Shown one piece after another: positions 1 to 13,843 of a DNA stretch of 64,000 bases. Location of the stretch: assembly GCF_000247815.1 (NCBI RefSeq), contig NC_021674.1:78203343-78267342 (forward strand). The letters are read 5' to 3'. Below the pieces are notes generated by a model. That model searched no databases and had not been told where the DNA came from. It saw only the letters and a program-made list of their open reading frames with translations. The stretch is from Ficedula albicollis (lineage: Eukaryota > Chordata > Aves > Passeriformes > Muscicapidae). Position 1 is the stretch's first letter; each line of letters begins with the position of its first letter. Position numbers and translations under genes: made by a program.

Positions 1-864
1 CGTGCTTGTTGAGAGATTGAAAACATCACTTGAAAACCATGCATTGAGTCCTGTCAATGGCATTTCTAATACAGATGAATATTGATGATTTCAAAAAGGC
101 CCAATATGAAATGTGCATCAAGTGGCTCTCCTGAATTTGTCCTGCTGATGCTACTGAAGTCAATTCTACTGAATTCAGGCAGATCAGGTCCCATATTCTT
201 AGAAAAGTAAAGGTTTATTAAATTTGCAAAATCTGTATATTGTTGGCAAGCTGAAGAGTTTTCCAAAAAGACTGGCATTTATAACCAACCCCCACGTCAT
301 GTTCATCAGAGAGTCTGTATCTTGAATACCAAGAAAACCAAACACACTGCCATTTTCTGGAAGGAATCAGCACATATCATGGCAGCAGCTGAAGCAGATA
401 TACTATATAGGTGCTTTAGCTACATTAAATGCTATATTCACTTTTTAGATCACCTTTGTTTTTGGAACTAGCAAAATTTTCTTTTCTTTCTTCCACAGCT
501 ATGGAAGCAGTGAAAAAGAGTAAGGTCCTTGAGTGACATGAGATCAAATGTGGAAAGTCCTCAGGGACTTTCTTGTGTGAAGGCTTCTGAATCATATGCT
601 GGCACACACAAGAAGTATCTCACTGCATAAGATGGAGTGAAGTTACCCCTACTGAAAGCATAATTTTACATATTGAATGTACAATCCTGACAGCTGCCAT
701 TATGAATAATTAAATAGTATAATTACAGATTTCTCAGGTTCCATTTCACAACACCACTCACTGTGAAACCTTCAAGGTAAGTCCATAACATAGATTTGTC
801 TGGATTTCTTATAAATGGTCTTGCACAATCTGACCTCTACATGATTCTTCATGTATGAAGCAGA
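1..864. other. AT-rich non-coding sequence
   Basis: No open frame longer than about 70 codons and no recognisable repeat or RNA gene. The short frames lack homology I can recognise and have no exon-like splice context. I see nothing functional here. Confidence 0.6.
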
Positions 865-913
865 GTTTTTTTCCCCCTTTTTTCTTTCCTTTTTTTTTTC
901 CTTTTTTCTTTTC
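865..913 (+). repeat. Polypyrimidine (T/C) tract
   Basis: An almost uninterrupted run of T and C of about 49 bases, broken into T and C blocks. It is a low-complexity tract and could act as a polypyrimidine tract of an acceptor site, but no exon-like sequence follows it. Confidence 0.75.
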
Positions 914-3900
914 ACCATCCTACGCATTTGCAGAACTGACGATAAAAACTTTGGTTTCAGCTAGAACCTACTTACTTTGAAACTGGGACATGAGACAAAT
1001 TCACTAATGCATCACAAGCTTCCAGTCTTCCTCAGGATTCCTCGTGGGACACGTCCTGGGATGATCCTGCAACCAACACTGTGAAAATAAGAGAATGTTG
1101 ATCTATCTTACTCTGGAGAATAAAGGAAAGTCACTCCATAAATATGTGTGTAAGTACAGGATATAGTGAGGTTGAAGTGTACTTTATATATGCAAATCAG
1201 TAGCATGAATAAAATCTAAAATTTCAGGATTTCAGATTTTTGTATTCAGATTACAATACTGGTAATTCCAAGGATTCGGGAATTTTTTTTTTTTAAAGTA
1301 ATTTTACAAGCGTCTTTCATTGCAAAGGTATTACTTTCAAATTTTTGCAGATTTAAAAATTTTATTAATGTGTTTTCTGCTCTATGACTATTAATTTATG
1401 AAATTAAAACAAGTGGCTAATCAAAATACAAAATATTCCATTCAAAATGCTTTAGCTCAAAAATTCTGTATTTTAAAAACCTTTCAGCTATTTCCTGTCT
1501 TTTTTCTGCAATAGCAGAACTTGTGAAAAATATACTTTTTACTGCTGATTCAAAGTTCACATCTTACACCTGAAATAGTAGTCTAGTCAGATGAACAAAG
1601 GAGAATTGAATTTAGCTACAAATTCAATCATCAGTGTTCAATCTGTCATATACCTCAGGCACACTTTTACGGTGGGATTTATGCTATATAACTTTGAAAA
1701 GTGGGATATTCACAACTATCATCAGTTCTACATATCTAAACTAGTCTTTAACATGGGATTCACCATGTTCTAAAACTGGCAAAGTGAATTAAATTTTAGT
1801 AGATTCTTTTCCCCTATGCTGGCAGTATGCAGACTTGCATATGTAGACCCATAACTTGGTCTAGTTGATTGACTTTTAGATTGCTCAAAAGAAATGAAAA
1901 ATTTCCACCCCTAAAAAGCCATCTCTGGGACTTTGCAAGGGAATGGGTCTGATTACAGGACCAAGACCTAGAGATTATCATGGCAATGCCTTTCTGCTAT
2001 TTTTGTGACAACTATTGTATGAAAGTTATGAAGTGACAGCAATAGAGGTCATGCTGTCAGAATCTTAAAATGTGCAAGCTGAAGGCCCTATTTGTCGTTC
2101 CTTTTAGCTGTCATTTTAGGACCAGCTCACTTTACAGCACATTTCTCTTTTATGAGAAGGTGTCAGCTGCAGAAGGTGGTCTTAGATAGATAGCAGTGCT
2201 TGTAGTTCAGAGAGCATTGGATACATGCATATATATATTCATTCGTATACAGTTATATATGCATTTTTAAATACAAAATGAATATACAGGTGGAAGAAAT
2301 GAGATATAAAATAGTATAAAGACTTATGTTTTCACCTATATTTCAATATATAATTTTCCACAATGAGCTTATGAAATTATGATTCAGTCAAGTGTTTGAA
2401 TTAAACTATTGATTTCCACAAAAGCAGAGGACAAGAAACATGTCATGGCTAAATATGAATGCATTATGGATGTTTTTCCCCCCACAATTAAATTTATGGT
2501 GGATATCTTGCTCAATTATATTATGATCTTCCACATGTAAAAATAATGAAATATCTTACAAAATCATTTTGCCATTTTTAAATTTATATGTCGGCACAAC
2601 TCCTAGATGAAGAAGCTTTTATCATATATTAGAAGACTGAATTAAAACTGAAATACATTTGTAAAACCACACCAATAAAAACTATCTTGGTTGGCTTTTT
2701 TGGGGGGGAGGGGGAATACGCTTATGTCCTCTGTTTTTCACTAATTCTCACAGTTTTGCAATAAGTTAATTTGTATCTAAGTTCAAATACTTTAGAACAT
2801 TTTTATAAAAAAAATCAGGTTTTTGGGTTTTTAAATATTCTTACTATTTTTGATATTTCATTCTTCTAGATTCACCTGAATATTGGAATGACTGAAAAAC
2901 TGACCCTGTGAAAGTTGAAAGTACTTTCTGGTTGGTTCTGTATTAATAGGATGTTCTGCTTCCTAAGAAAATATTTATAAAGACACAGTGATTTTCATGC
3001 ATTGATGTATCATATTTTTTTAAGAGGCATGGCTAATGTGTATAATTTTTGTATTTAATGGCATAAAATTTTGAAAAGGACTAATTATATCCTGCATTAT
3101 CTCTTGATGACAGAGTATCAACAGTCTATTTTAAGTGACAAGCAATTTGTAGAAGAAGCTTTGCCACTTTTAAATGTCAGTTAAAAATAAGATCAATCTT
3201 TTTTAGATTACAGATTTCAGGAAGGCATGAAGAAATGATGCTAAAAAACTGAAAGACTAACTATTCATTTGAAGCTATGCAAAAAGTGAATTTGAAAATG
3301 TTCAGGTACAGTGAGTTCTATTAAAACCTCGATAAGTGTTGCTTTAAAATGTCAGTGCAGCACATCCATTTTGAGGCACTGGACAATAGCAGACCCTGCT
3401 GATCCATGGAGTATTCAATATTGAATTTTTAATGATGCTTACTCTATTACTCTATTCTGATTATCCACTCAGCATCTGTAATATTGGTAGGGACCTTGAT
3501 ATATCAGCACATTCTTGTTTTTTACTCAACACTTCTTACATTGAAATTTTCAGGCACAGAATAATTCATCTTACATTGTATCAACTATTTTCACTTATCA
3601 ACCAGATCAATAGACAAACCTGTCCTACAGCAAATACAAGTTTCATAAATCTTAATGTTGTTCTATTTCTCTCAGACTGAGTATTACTTTGGAAATAGCA
3701 TGGGTTTATTCACAATAAAAACACAAGCACTCTATGCTTGGGATTTGGATATCTTTCAGAGTTTAAGATGGCTACAGGTGCTAGTGTTTAGGCAGCTGAA
3801 TTGGTCCCTTAATTTTCTTAAAAAACTTGACATCCAACAGTAAACTACAGTGAACAAACATTTTAACAAATTAGTTCTGAATATTTATAATACTTGTTAG

Positions 3901-4849
3901 AGTATCTTTATTTTTCTACCTAAGTATATAATGAATGTAAGCAGATATATGATCCACACTATTTCTAAAACAGGATAAAACTGAGAGAGGAACATCCATT
4001 TTTGTAAATAGAGGCACGTGTGCACTTGAGGGGTGAATAATGTGTTAGAACACAAATTTTCATCATATCCTTCACAGTTATGCTGGTTCCATTTGCCTTT
4101 GTGATATGTACAAGTGTCTTCTTGGAAAGCAGAAAGTACACATTCAGGACACACAAAATTCAAAGATCATTGTAACCCAAACATCCCTCTCCCCACTGCT
4201 TTAAATATGCCTTTAAAAGAAACAGTGTTTAACGAATAAGGAGGTGCAAACAAGGTCTAAAGAACATTTTTTAAAAGTCTCCAAACAGCCAGAAGGCATG
4301 GTCCCAATCCTAAATGATCACACCTAATAACAATGTGAATTTGAGGACTTTAAACACTAGATTTTCTTCATCCTGTTATCACAGCCCCAGAGCTTTGTCA
4401 TATTTCATTGACATAAAGAACTCCTTTAGAAATCATAAACATTCCCCTCTTAACCATTCTGAGTAGTGGGGCTTATTAACTTTCTGAAAAAAAAATCTGC
4501 TATAGCTCAGGCATGCCATTATCCAGTACTGTTTTCTAGTCTTAAAGTCATGAATTTCCATGTCTGGATCTTTATAAATGTATTTTGGCCATTCCACCAT
4601 TCCCTTTAAACTAATGTCAAATATTATAGGATTTCTAAGAATTATTTTCAAACTTGAATTTCAAAAGAGGTCCACAACAAATGATAAAATGATAAACAAG
4701 TTTACGTCTTATTTAAAAGACCAAATACAAAGATAATTCTTAGTATTGAAACAAAACCAAGTTGGATATAGCAAAGCCCTGCTATGAAAAAAAAAAGTTT
4801 TAATCCTCTCAATGTCAAAATTCAATTTTGTTTTCAGCAGCTAAACTCT
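914..4849. other. Unique AT-rich sequence, no gene seen
   Basis: About 3.9 kb of AT-rich, CpG-poor DNA. The longest frames are 60-88 codons on both strands, are rich in Ile, Phe, Leu, Lys and Asn, and overlap one another, as expected of random AT-rich sequence. No repeat family, RNA gene or splice-bounded exon was recognised. Confidence 0.6.
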
Positions 4850-5195
4850 TAAGAGGGCTTACCTGAGTTGTCTATCTGTCTTTGATATAAAATATAGAAT
4901 TATTTTCTGGAGGGAAGGAAAGAAAAGTAAGGAGTATATTAAAAGTATATTTCGTGGTGCATTAATTTTCTAGAACTGGAAAGACATAAAGGTTTGTAGA
5001 ACCCCTAAGTTGTATAGCTACGTAAGAGGGCTTACCTGAGTTGTCTATCTGTCTTTGATATAAAATATAGAATTATTTTCTGGAGGGAAGGAAAGAAAAG
5101 TAAGGAGTATATTAAAAGTATATTTCGTGGTGCATTAATTTTCTAGAACTGGAAAGACATAAAGGTTTGTAGAACCCCTAAGTTGTATAGCTACG
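4850..5195 (+). repeat. Exact tandem duplication, 2 x 173 bp
   Basis: Positions 4850-5022 are repeated immediately at 5023-5195 with no difference I can find by eye. Each copy starts at the sequence taagagggcttacctgag and ends at agttgtatagctacg. There is no spacer and no target-site duplication. It is either a very recent tandem duplication or a falsely duplicated assembly segment. The second reading is favoured by the many similar cases in this window. Confidence 0.95.
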
Positions 5196-8100
5196 GAATT
5201 TAATTTTTTAAATAAGATTTGTAGCATGCATCCTATTTCTGTATTACTCAAAATATTTTTGTCATTTTTCCTTCCTAGAAAAAAAGCCCAACTAGAAATA
5301 GAAAAAAAAATCTTGATTCTTCTGAGATGAGAGACAAAGCAGCCTAAGGGGTTGGGATTTCAGCTAGAAAGTTATTGCTTTCAGTCTGATTAGCTCTTCA
5401 GACTGTCTATCAATTGTACTTAGAAGTGGAAAGCATTTAGGTCACTTTGACTCTGGGCATGTATTCACTGAAATTCAGGAAATTATGAGGAATATGCTTG
5501 GTATATTCTCTGAGATAGGATGAAGAATGCAGATGTTAACAGGTCTAGATACTTATATAATTTATATAACTTCTGTAGCATCTTAAAATACAAAAAAGTT
5601 TCTTTCTAAGGTCAGGAAGAGGTTAGGTCACATAAACTGGAAGTATACTGCAGTGAAGGCATTCAATTGTTAGTGGTGATGGTGGCAGGTCAACTGATTT
5701 TGCTTTCCTTATGGATGAAGATTTTTGCCTTTCAAAAAACTTCACAAATTTACATAAAAGTATTCCTGTCATAACATGTTAGGTTTGGAATGTGACACGC
5801 TTGTATGTGTATGCACATATATATGCACACACCTGGTTATTTGGCTCTCATTTAGCTTATGGAGAATTCAAATTGAAATTTGGTTTTCATTCTTTATGTT
5901 AGTCTTTACTGTTTCTTCATGGTGATGTGTGCTTGCTCAAAAAACTCACTAAAAAAGGCTTAATTTCATAATTTTTACACTTTATGTAGAAATCCCTTTT
6001 TTAGGATCTCTAAAAAATTGTGCAGTCAGGATAGGCAGAGCAGTGTTTATCACAGTCTACCTTTTGGGAATTTTCATTAAAGACATTTTCTTATGAGTGT
6101 TTTTTATATCCTTTATTAATAAAAAGACTAGGTATTAGTTTTCCCAGCTCTCCAAAGATCATTAATTTTAGTACTTTTGAATTATACATTCTGAAATAAA
6201 TATATTGATTTTGTCTTCATAATAATGATAAGATGAAAAATTTTCTTTCATTATCCAGAAATACAGCTTACATGGACCATTTTCAAAAACAATGTAGAGA
6301 TGTCCTTTCACAATTTTTGAAATTTTTTATAAGATTATTTTTTATTATTCATAAGATTATTTTAATAGGATTTTGATAAATCTTAGCAACTGGGAAATTT
6401 AATATGTGATCTTTTAAAAATATATACTTTTTCTTTTTGGATAGCTTTAAAGATAACAGCAGAAGAACACTGTTCCTATCCAAACACTTAAAATGATAAA
6501 GACAAAGGGTCTTATTTTATATTCTAAGACATAACGAGTAGAAATTATATCATAGCACATTGTATAAAAATGCTTGATTGTTTTTCTATGCCCACTGTTG
6601 TTTCTCTTTCTTAATACAATTTTGTAATGTGATGGGTTCACAGCAAGGGTAGGGATTGTTAGTACCCAGAGAAAATGTTTGAGGGCATGAAACTTATTTC
6701 TGTCCCTGTTTGCAAAGTCAGCACAGCTCTATGACAGTTTGTTCTGACTGTAAACTGAAGGCAACTAGAAGGACTCTCAGAAATAATATAAATACTTGAG
6801 CGGATGAACACTCTACCATGCTTTTAAGAAAACTGCTCTGAAGATTTATTACACTTATAACCTTTATTGTGAGCAGTTGTCACTTTATTTGAGGCTTATA
6901 TGTGTTTGTTTTCTCTTCCAGGATTAGAATTTGTCTCTGCCTCCTACACATCTACTTTTATGAAATGTCTTCTCAATATTTCCTTGCTGATCACACGGTA
7001 ACTTTAATACATTATCTTTTATACAAGCACTATAAATGAAAGTGAAAATGAAACAAACAAAAAACAATCACAAAAAATCCCAAAAAATATTTTTCAGTTT
7101 CCTAAACCTACACCTTGAAAAACTGTAATAAAATATTTAAATTAATAAAGCACTTTTAAAAACCTTAATAATGATTCACTGGGTATTCATTATGCATAGT
7201 ACACATTGATTTTGCGCTGTCACATTTATTTAAAGAAAATGTCCACACAATTTTAGCGTGTAATGCTTACATCTTCTGCATGTCACCTCCCCTTCAAGCT
7301 ATTAAAAAATGTAATATGAAGGGCTTTACTTCTCCTTTCCCAAGAAATCATAAAGTCATGCAATTAGAATGTAATTGGCCTAAGGTGAGGATCTTGAAAG
7401 CAGATCTGAATTATGTCATCAAGCTTCCAGAGGCAGAGAACATTTAGCAAAACAATGGCTGGAAGATGTTTCAGGCTTTAATAGGAGGGATGAAGCTTAC
7501 AGGAGCTATAGCATATTATATCCCAAAGCAGGAGGTGCTATTGGGTCAAATATGAAAATTGCTAACTCAGAAGAGGCAGAAAGGTGTTTACATAGAACAA
7601 AAGATAGGTAAATCTAAAAATATCAGATACATTTCATGTGTCGTCATGGCAGTTTTTCAAATATATATAAAGCACGGATATAACATTACACAAACATTGC
7701 ACAAAAGGGGCTGATGACAATTCTTTGTAAAGGAACATAGCTTCTGAACCACATTTTATTTTGGTGTTTTGTTTGCAAGTAAAGTAATATTGACCTCAAA
7801 GTTAGCAGGTCACAGCTAATGCTGTTGAACCATTTTTTTACCATATTTGTAGTGAATAGGCTAAAGGTTCTAGAAGCACTCACAGGAGTTCAAAAAGTTT
7901 TAATGCTTTTTTGGCACTTTGTAGAGAAAAAGATCAAGAAGCCATACTTAATTTACTCTGTGCCTTTAGCTGAGAACTAGGGTAAAGGGGAAAAGTGTAG
8001 ATGGTTCTTCTCTATTTTTAAAGCATAAAAAGATTTAAAGTGGAATGTCTCATTGACTCTAAAATATATTATGCAGGAAATTCAATAATCACATTTACAG

Positions 8101-8767
8101 CCTAAACAGTTGATAGTGTTATGTAACCATTTTATCATCAAAAATTTCTCCTGTTTATAGGTAGCTTGTTTTAAAACCTTGAATGTGTGAACAGAGACAT
8201 GAAAACATTACCATAAAGAAAAGCTTCTGTGGTTGGTATATATAAAAAGCACTCTGTAAATTGGGGTGGGAGGGGGGAGGGAAAATAGTGTGAGAGATCT
8301 CATTCTATTTTTCTAGGATTATGCTCTAATTGGGATAAAAATGAAAAATATTTTTAATTTTGCACTGTGACTCTCAAAACAAAATGCACTAACTTGCCCC
8401 AAGTTAACCCTTCTGTATTCATGTTCATTTATTTATCTATACTGTAGTTCTGTTGAAAAGGTTTGCCAAGGAAAAGGAGACCTTACAAGCTAAGAAGATG
8501 AGGCATTTTGACATTTAAGCCATTAAAATGATGAAGAATATATCTATGCCTTATCAAATTCTGTTGACTCTGTAAATAGCTGAAAACTTAGAAAGAATGA
8601 GTTTTCTACTGTGATTTCTGATATATTGAATTGCACTTACTTTGAAAAATCACAAGACACAAGAGTTGAAACATCTAATTTTAAAACTGGAGGAAATGGA
8701 AATGAGGGAGATTGAAATGTTTTTCCCCTCCAATTCTTTATTAACTTCTCAGGAGTAATTGTATAGA
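5196..8767. other. Unique AT-rich sequence, no gene seen
   Basis: About 3.6 kb without a supportable coding region. Open frames are at most about 65 codons. Short A and T runs are common. I recognise no transposon, RNA gene or regulatory element. Confidence 0.6.
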
Positions 8768-8962
8768 ACAGCTACTTTTCCCTGACAATACTGCAAGCAC
8801 TACAACTTTCTAACAGGAAGCCCAGACTTAAGACCAGGCTATACTTCACAGCTACTTTTCCCTGACAATACTGCAAGCATTACAACTTTCTAACAGGAAG
8901 CGCAGACTTAAGACCAGGCTATACTTTACAGGAAGCCCAGACTTAAGACCAGGCTATACTTC
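8768..8962 (+). repeat. Tandem duplication, 2.4 copies of an 80-bp unit
   Basis: Copy 1 is 8768-8847 and copy 2 is 8848-8927. A third, partial copy (8928-8962) repeats only the last 35 bases of the unit, from acaggaagcccag to atacttc. Copy 2 differs from copy 1 by a few substitutions (for example gcactaca against gcattaca, and gcccag against gcgcag). Copy 3 matches copy 1 rather than copy 2 at the gcccag position, so the array was not made by simple end-to-end copying of its last unit. Confidence 0.92.
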
Positions 8963-9729
8963 CCTCATCATTTCTACTGCTTCATTTATACTTTTTCTTT
9001 TCATAAAGAATAAAATACACACCTCTACTTTCAATGTTGCTTAGCATTTAATTTCTTTAGCTTCCCATTTTGAATCCCTTTTCTCTTATTTCCTTAGTTA
9101 CATGAACAATAGAGAGTGAATTTATTCATATTAAAGTTCCTCCTCTCAGTCTTATTTTCTGTATTGATTGCTAAGGAAACATCATTTTTAAAAGAGCCCT
9201 GTTTCTGTTAATTTTATCAGGCTGTAAAACATATAATGAAAACCAGGTAAACAATAAAGTGATACAGACAAAAGATTCACTTCTCATTTTCAGTAGAAGT
9301 ATGTTGTTTGAACTGCAGAAACCTCTGGAGTTAATGAACATGCCTCACAATTTGTCAGAAATTTGTAAGTAGTCACAACATCCTTTTCCAGTGTGATATT
9401 ACTAGAATGTACCTACTTTGTTTAACTAAAAAGTTTGATGAACAGGTATTGTCTAATAAACACTGATTCTTGAAGGAGAGGAAGACACATTTATTTTGTT
9501 ATCATCTAGTACACTAAATTCTCTCATTTTGTGCTAGTGATATTCTGTAAGATTTCAGTATCAACCTCATTCCATGAACTTTCCTTCAACCAAAGTCTCT
9601 TTTTTTTCAGCCATGAACCTGCACATTACAAAAAGAGACAGAAAATTGAAGTCAGAATTTGAAATTGAAAAAATGTTTAAAAAAGGTTTAAAGACTAATG
9701 TCACATGACAGATGGAGCAGTAACTAAAC
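8963..9729. other. Unique AT-rich sequence, no gene seen
   Basis: No coding region, repeat family or RNA gene recognised. One minus-strand frame of 61 codons is rich in Phe and Ser and looks random. Confidence 0.55.
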
Positions 9730-10829
9730 ATTATGCCATCATCAAAAGACAAAGCTGCTTTGGAATTCAGAAACTGTATTTGAAATAAAGGGGAAAAGTG
9801 TGACTTGAGAAAATTTTTTTTTTCAGCACTTATACTGTTTTGTCCTCATAATCAGGAATTCCTATTAAAAAAAAAAAAAAGTTTAACTAATGATAACAAA
9901 TACCATATGAGATCAATGTAACAGTGTGTAGCTTTTGGACAAAAAGCCTGAGCAACTGCATTGTTCAGTCTTCTCACTCTTAAACTATAATCAATGCTAG
10001 GAGAGGAGTCATAGATTTGCTTTGTGCAAAAATATCTTCTGGAGGTTCATTAAGGTCTGCAAAGCCCTGGAAGGAAATGTAATCTATATAAACAGATAAA
10101 ATAAATTGGTTACCATCTTTTGGCCCTAAGGGCATGGGTCAGAACCTGGCACATGTCCTCACAGGTTACTCCACTCTCAAACAACTCTGAGGTCTCTTCC
10201 AAGTTTCTCATCTGAATATCCTATGCACTGCAATAAGTGGAGGCATGGGCCAACATAATTTTTCAAAAGTAATTTTAATTATGCCATCATCAAAAGACAA
10301 AGCTGCTTTGGAATTCAGAAACTCTATTTGAAATAAAGGGGAAAAGTGTGACTGGAGAAAATTATTTTTTTTCAGCACTTATACTGTTTTGTCCTCATAA
10401 TCAGGAATTCCTATTAAAAAAAAAAAAAAGTTTAACTAATGATAACAAATACCATATGAGATCAATGTAACAGTGTGTAGCTTTTGGACAAAAAGCCTGA
10501 GCAACTGCATTGTTCAGTCTTCTCACTCTTAAACTATAATCAATGCTAGGAGAGTAGTCATAGATTTGCTTTGTGCAAAAATATCTTCTGAAGGTTCATT
10601 AAGGTCTGCAAAGCCCTGGAAGGAAATGTAATCTATATAAACAGATAAAATAAATTGGTTACCATCTTTTGGCCCTAAGGGCATGGGTCAGAACCTGGCA
10701 CATGTCCTCACAGGTTACTCCACTCTCAAACAACTCTGAGGTCTCTTCCAAGTTTCTCATCTGAATATCCTATGCACTGCAATAAGTAGAGGCATGGGCC
10801 AACATAATTTTTCAAAAGTAATTTTAATT
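9730..10829 (+). repeat. Tandem duplication, 2 x about 550 bp
   Basis: Copy 1 is about 9730-10277 and copy 2 about 10278-10829, directly abutting and sharing the bases att at the joint. I count five substitutions and one single-base indel between them (for example aactgtattt against aactctattt, and gagaggagtc against gagagtagtc), so roughly 99% identity. Both contain the same run of 14 A. The low, scattered divergence fits either two alleles laid end to end or a recent duplication. No coding content. Confidence 0.95.
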
Positions 10830-11781
10830 ACATAAGCTCACTAAGTAATTGACATTTGTGATCATTAAATAAATTCTTTAGAGGTGTATTAGCTGTGTAG
10901 TTATTAATCTTCATATTTTGAACCAAATAAATGAGTTCACAGACAGGACATTTTAGTTAGCTGCAATTTCTCAAAAATAGCAGGAGTTCCTTAAAGTACA
11001 TGATTAGCATCCTGTGTTGCAGTGAGCATGTGCATAGTACCTTACACAGACTCTCTATTTGTTGTGTCGTAACACATAAAATCAGTTTTAAAATATGTGG
11101 CACATTTGCACCACAGAAAATGAGACTCTTTTTTTCTTTCACAAGTTCATCCTAGCAAAATGGTTGTTTGTTTTGTTTGACTATAACTCCATGGGAAGAA
11201 AGCTGAAAAAAGAATACTACAAATGCTTTTTCTAACTTAATCTCTTAGGATTAGGTGTTCATAGAGCAGGATTTGAAGATTTGCTCTTGGCTAAACTCAC
11301 TACATTCTCATTTAAATCAATTCTGTTGCCATCATTAATTTCAAGGCAAACCAAGAGAGACTAATCTCAAGGAATTTCAAAACTCCAAATCTTGAAGTTG
11401 GTATTTGATTTTTATTTAAGTTCCTACCCGCCTGACTTTTGCTACCTTGATAAATATCCTGGCAAGCTCCTACTTTTGTAGTCAGGAAAATTTTTTCATT
11501 TGGCTTTTGCCACAGACCTTAAATTTAATACCTGATTGTGTGTTGAAGGCAGTTTAACTAACATCTGGACTATCTCAGGGTATAAAAGAGTTAGTTTTAT
11601 TTGAAATCTTTATTTATTTTTTTTTAATCTCTGTAGGGTGTGACTATAGAAACAATGGATGCTGAAACAGAAGTATCTTAACCAAATCAAAGTTTTTTGC
11701 AAAAGATCAGCAAAACAGTAAACATCATCCTCCTGTACCCCTTACAAAAATCTGCTAAAATCCTACAACTACACAAAATAA
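10830..11781. other. Unique AT-rich sequence, no gene seen
   Basis: About 0.95 kb with no supportable coding region or known repeat. One 61-codon minus-strand frame is unremarkable. Confidence 0.55.
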
Positions 11782-12024
11782 ATGAATCTTGCTTTAGCCC
11801 TCAGCTCCTGTGGGAGTTTTCTTCAGTTTGAAACCTCATGTTGTAAGTCTCCTTCACATGCCAAAGCGCAGTGTGATCTCTGTGCTGCAACCTGCTTCCC
11901 AAATTGCTTCGGCAGTAGCCTCCCGACATTTTTAGGACATGCAGTCTCCTCTTTCGCTGGCCGTGTGCGACAGCCAGTGCAAGCTTTCCACGAGGGAAAA
12001 AACCTTTCTTCTAAACTCATGTAG
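11782..12024. other. GC-richer patch with open frames on both strands
   Basis: This 240-bp patch is visibly richer in G+C than its surroundings and has several CpG sites (for example around 11,906-11,980). An 80-codon frame is open on the plus strand and a 65-codon frame on the minus strand over the same bases. Neither shows a motif I recognise, and I see no good acceptor/donor pair around either. It could be an old repeat, a conserved non-coding element or chance. Confidence 0.3.
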
Positions 12025-13729
12025 TAATTTCCTCTAACATTTCAAGAGCTCCTTTGATCCTGTGACATACAATTATTTGCCTTTCCCACACGGTGGTTTC
12101 TTACCTGCTGGAGCTCATCCAATGTGCCGTGACTTTCCCAGATGTAAGTGTAAATCTTTCACACTGTTAACATTCACTCCTGCAGCACCACTTTTCTGCC
12201 TCAGTATTCCTTTGAATGCCAATTAGGATGTCACCATTCTGATTTCAGGTGTTAAACTAGAAAAAAGTTATCAGACTCTCTCTTTTCAGTCAGATAAATG
12301 TAAATCTATGTTATTTCATTTAACATGATTTTATCAGCAATCCAAATCAATATCAACTATGATTTCTTGACAGATCTTGTCCAATCTGACAAACACAATA
12401 ATTCAGTGATGCTAATTTTGAAAATTATGAGCCTTTTAATGCTGAGCGAGGATAAATTACTTTAAATGTTAATAGCTCAATAAATACATTGTTAAAAAGT
12501 ATAATATTTTAAATAAATAAAGTTTCTGCTTTGTATTGGCATTTTAGCTAAGATTTCTAAGTCCACCATGACAGCATTATGATATGTGGGAAGATTTAAG
12601 AGAGTGAGTATATCTAAGCTCCCAGTAAACTTATGGGGAAATTTTTCTTAAATAAAAAAGCTCTGCAAAGGAAGTTTAGGGAGCTTAAGTGTGAATTGTG
12701 CATTTTCCACCCTTGTGTCTCATAGTATACTTTGTAAAATGCAAACAATGGAATTATATCCTTGGTACGAGAAGATCCATTACTGGGCACAAATTACTAG
12801 GACTTGAAAGTGTTATAAAGGACTTGATTTTGAACCATATCTCTGAATTTATTTTTCAAGATAAATGAGAAGGGGGAAATAAAAGGCCTTAAAGGTAATT
12901 CAGAGGATTTAAGAGAAAGAAACAAATATCATGTATCTTTTCACCACACATAACACATCTGCAGGATACAATAAGCAGTTTCTTAAGAAAATATTCTTTC
13001 CTTCATCACTCAGCAAGATTTATTCCACATTTAGCAGACTTTTCAAGTGTTTCATATCTAGAGAGAACAACTTTCAAATCAATTGAATATCCGGGTATAA
13101 TCTCTAAAACCTTAAATTCAGCTGAACTGCTTGAGTTGAAGCAGTGTCTGAGGTTTAGTATGTATTTTAAAATCTCAGGAATTCTGAAATTCTATTTTCT
13201 GCCATTTATATGTTGTGTGAATATTGATGTTTTGCTTTAATGTTTTGTATTTCAGTTCCCCACTCCCCCACACATACTCCATGATAAATACAGGAATCTC
13301 TGGATGGAAGTATTCTATATCATTATAATGACCTCCCATTTGAGTTTGACTGGCTTTTAGCAAGCAGCATTGTGAATACTAAACTACCAGTTGGATCCAG
13401 GTGGAGATGAAGTGAACAGGGAGAATTAAAAAGGTTTTTGTCAATTTTGTGTTTCATTTTAAGTTTTATCCTCAATTCAACAGTGAAAAAAAAATTACAA
13501 CCTATGTAGTGACAAAGATAGTTAGGATTTTTCCTATCAGAAACTGGAATACGACTGCTTCAGATTAAAAAAATAAAAAAGAAAAAAAAGAAAAAAATTC
13601 TTAATTCCTCTGAATGCATTTTCCTTGAAGTGCTGCTTCAGTACTTCTTTCTTCAAGACAGATGTTGAACAAATTTCGTCTCATACATTTGGTTAAATAA
13701 CATGTTTACATTATTCTTGATTTTTAAAT
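12025..13729. other. Unique AT-rich sequence, no gene seen
   Basis: About 1.7 kb of AT-rich DNA with an A-rich low-complexity tract near 13,565-13,600. Nothing coding or structural recognised. Confidence 0.55.
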
Positions 13730-13843
13730 GTATCTGAGCCTGTGTATCCCAGCATTGTTGGATAAAAAATACAGTGAGAAGTCCACGTATCTGAGCCTGT
13801 GTATCCCAGCATTGTTGGATAAAAAATATAGTGAGAAGTCCAA
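13730..13843 (+). repeat. Tandem duplication, 2 x 57 bp
   Basis: Copy 1 is 13,730-13,786 and copy 2 is 13,787-13,843. They differ at about two positions (aaatacagtg against aaatatagtg, and gtccacg against gtccaag). The unit carries tatctgagcctgtgtatccc. The unit length is a multiple of three, which is why a minus-strand frame runs through both copies. I attach no coding meaning to that. Confidence 0.92.

Noticed and set aside
11782..12024. 80-codon and 65-codon overlapping frames as a gene
   Set aside because: Opposed frames over the same bases in a GC-richer patch are expected by chance, and no splice sites or domains support them.
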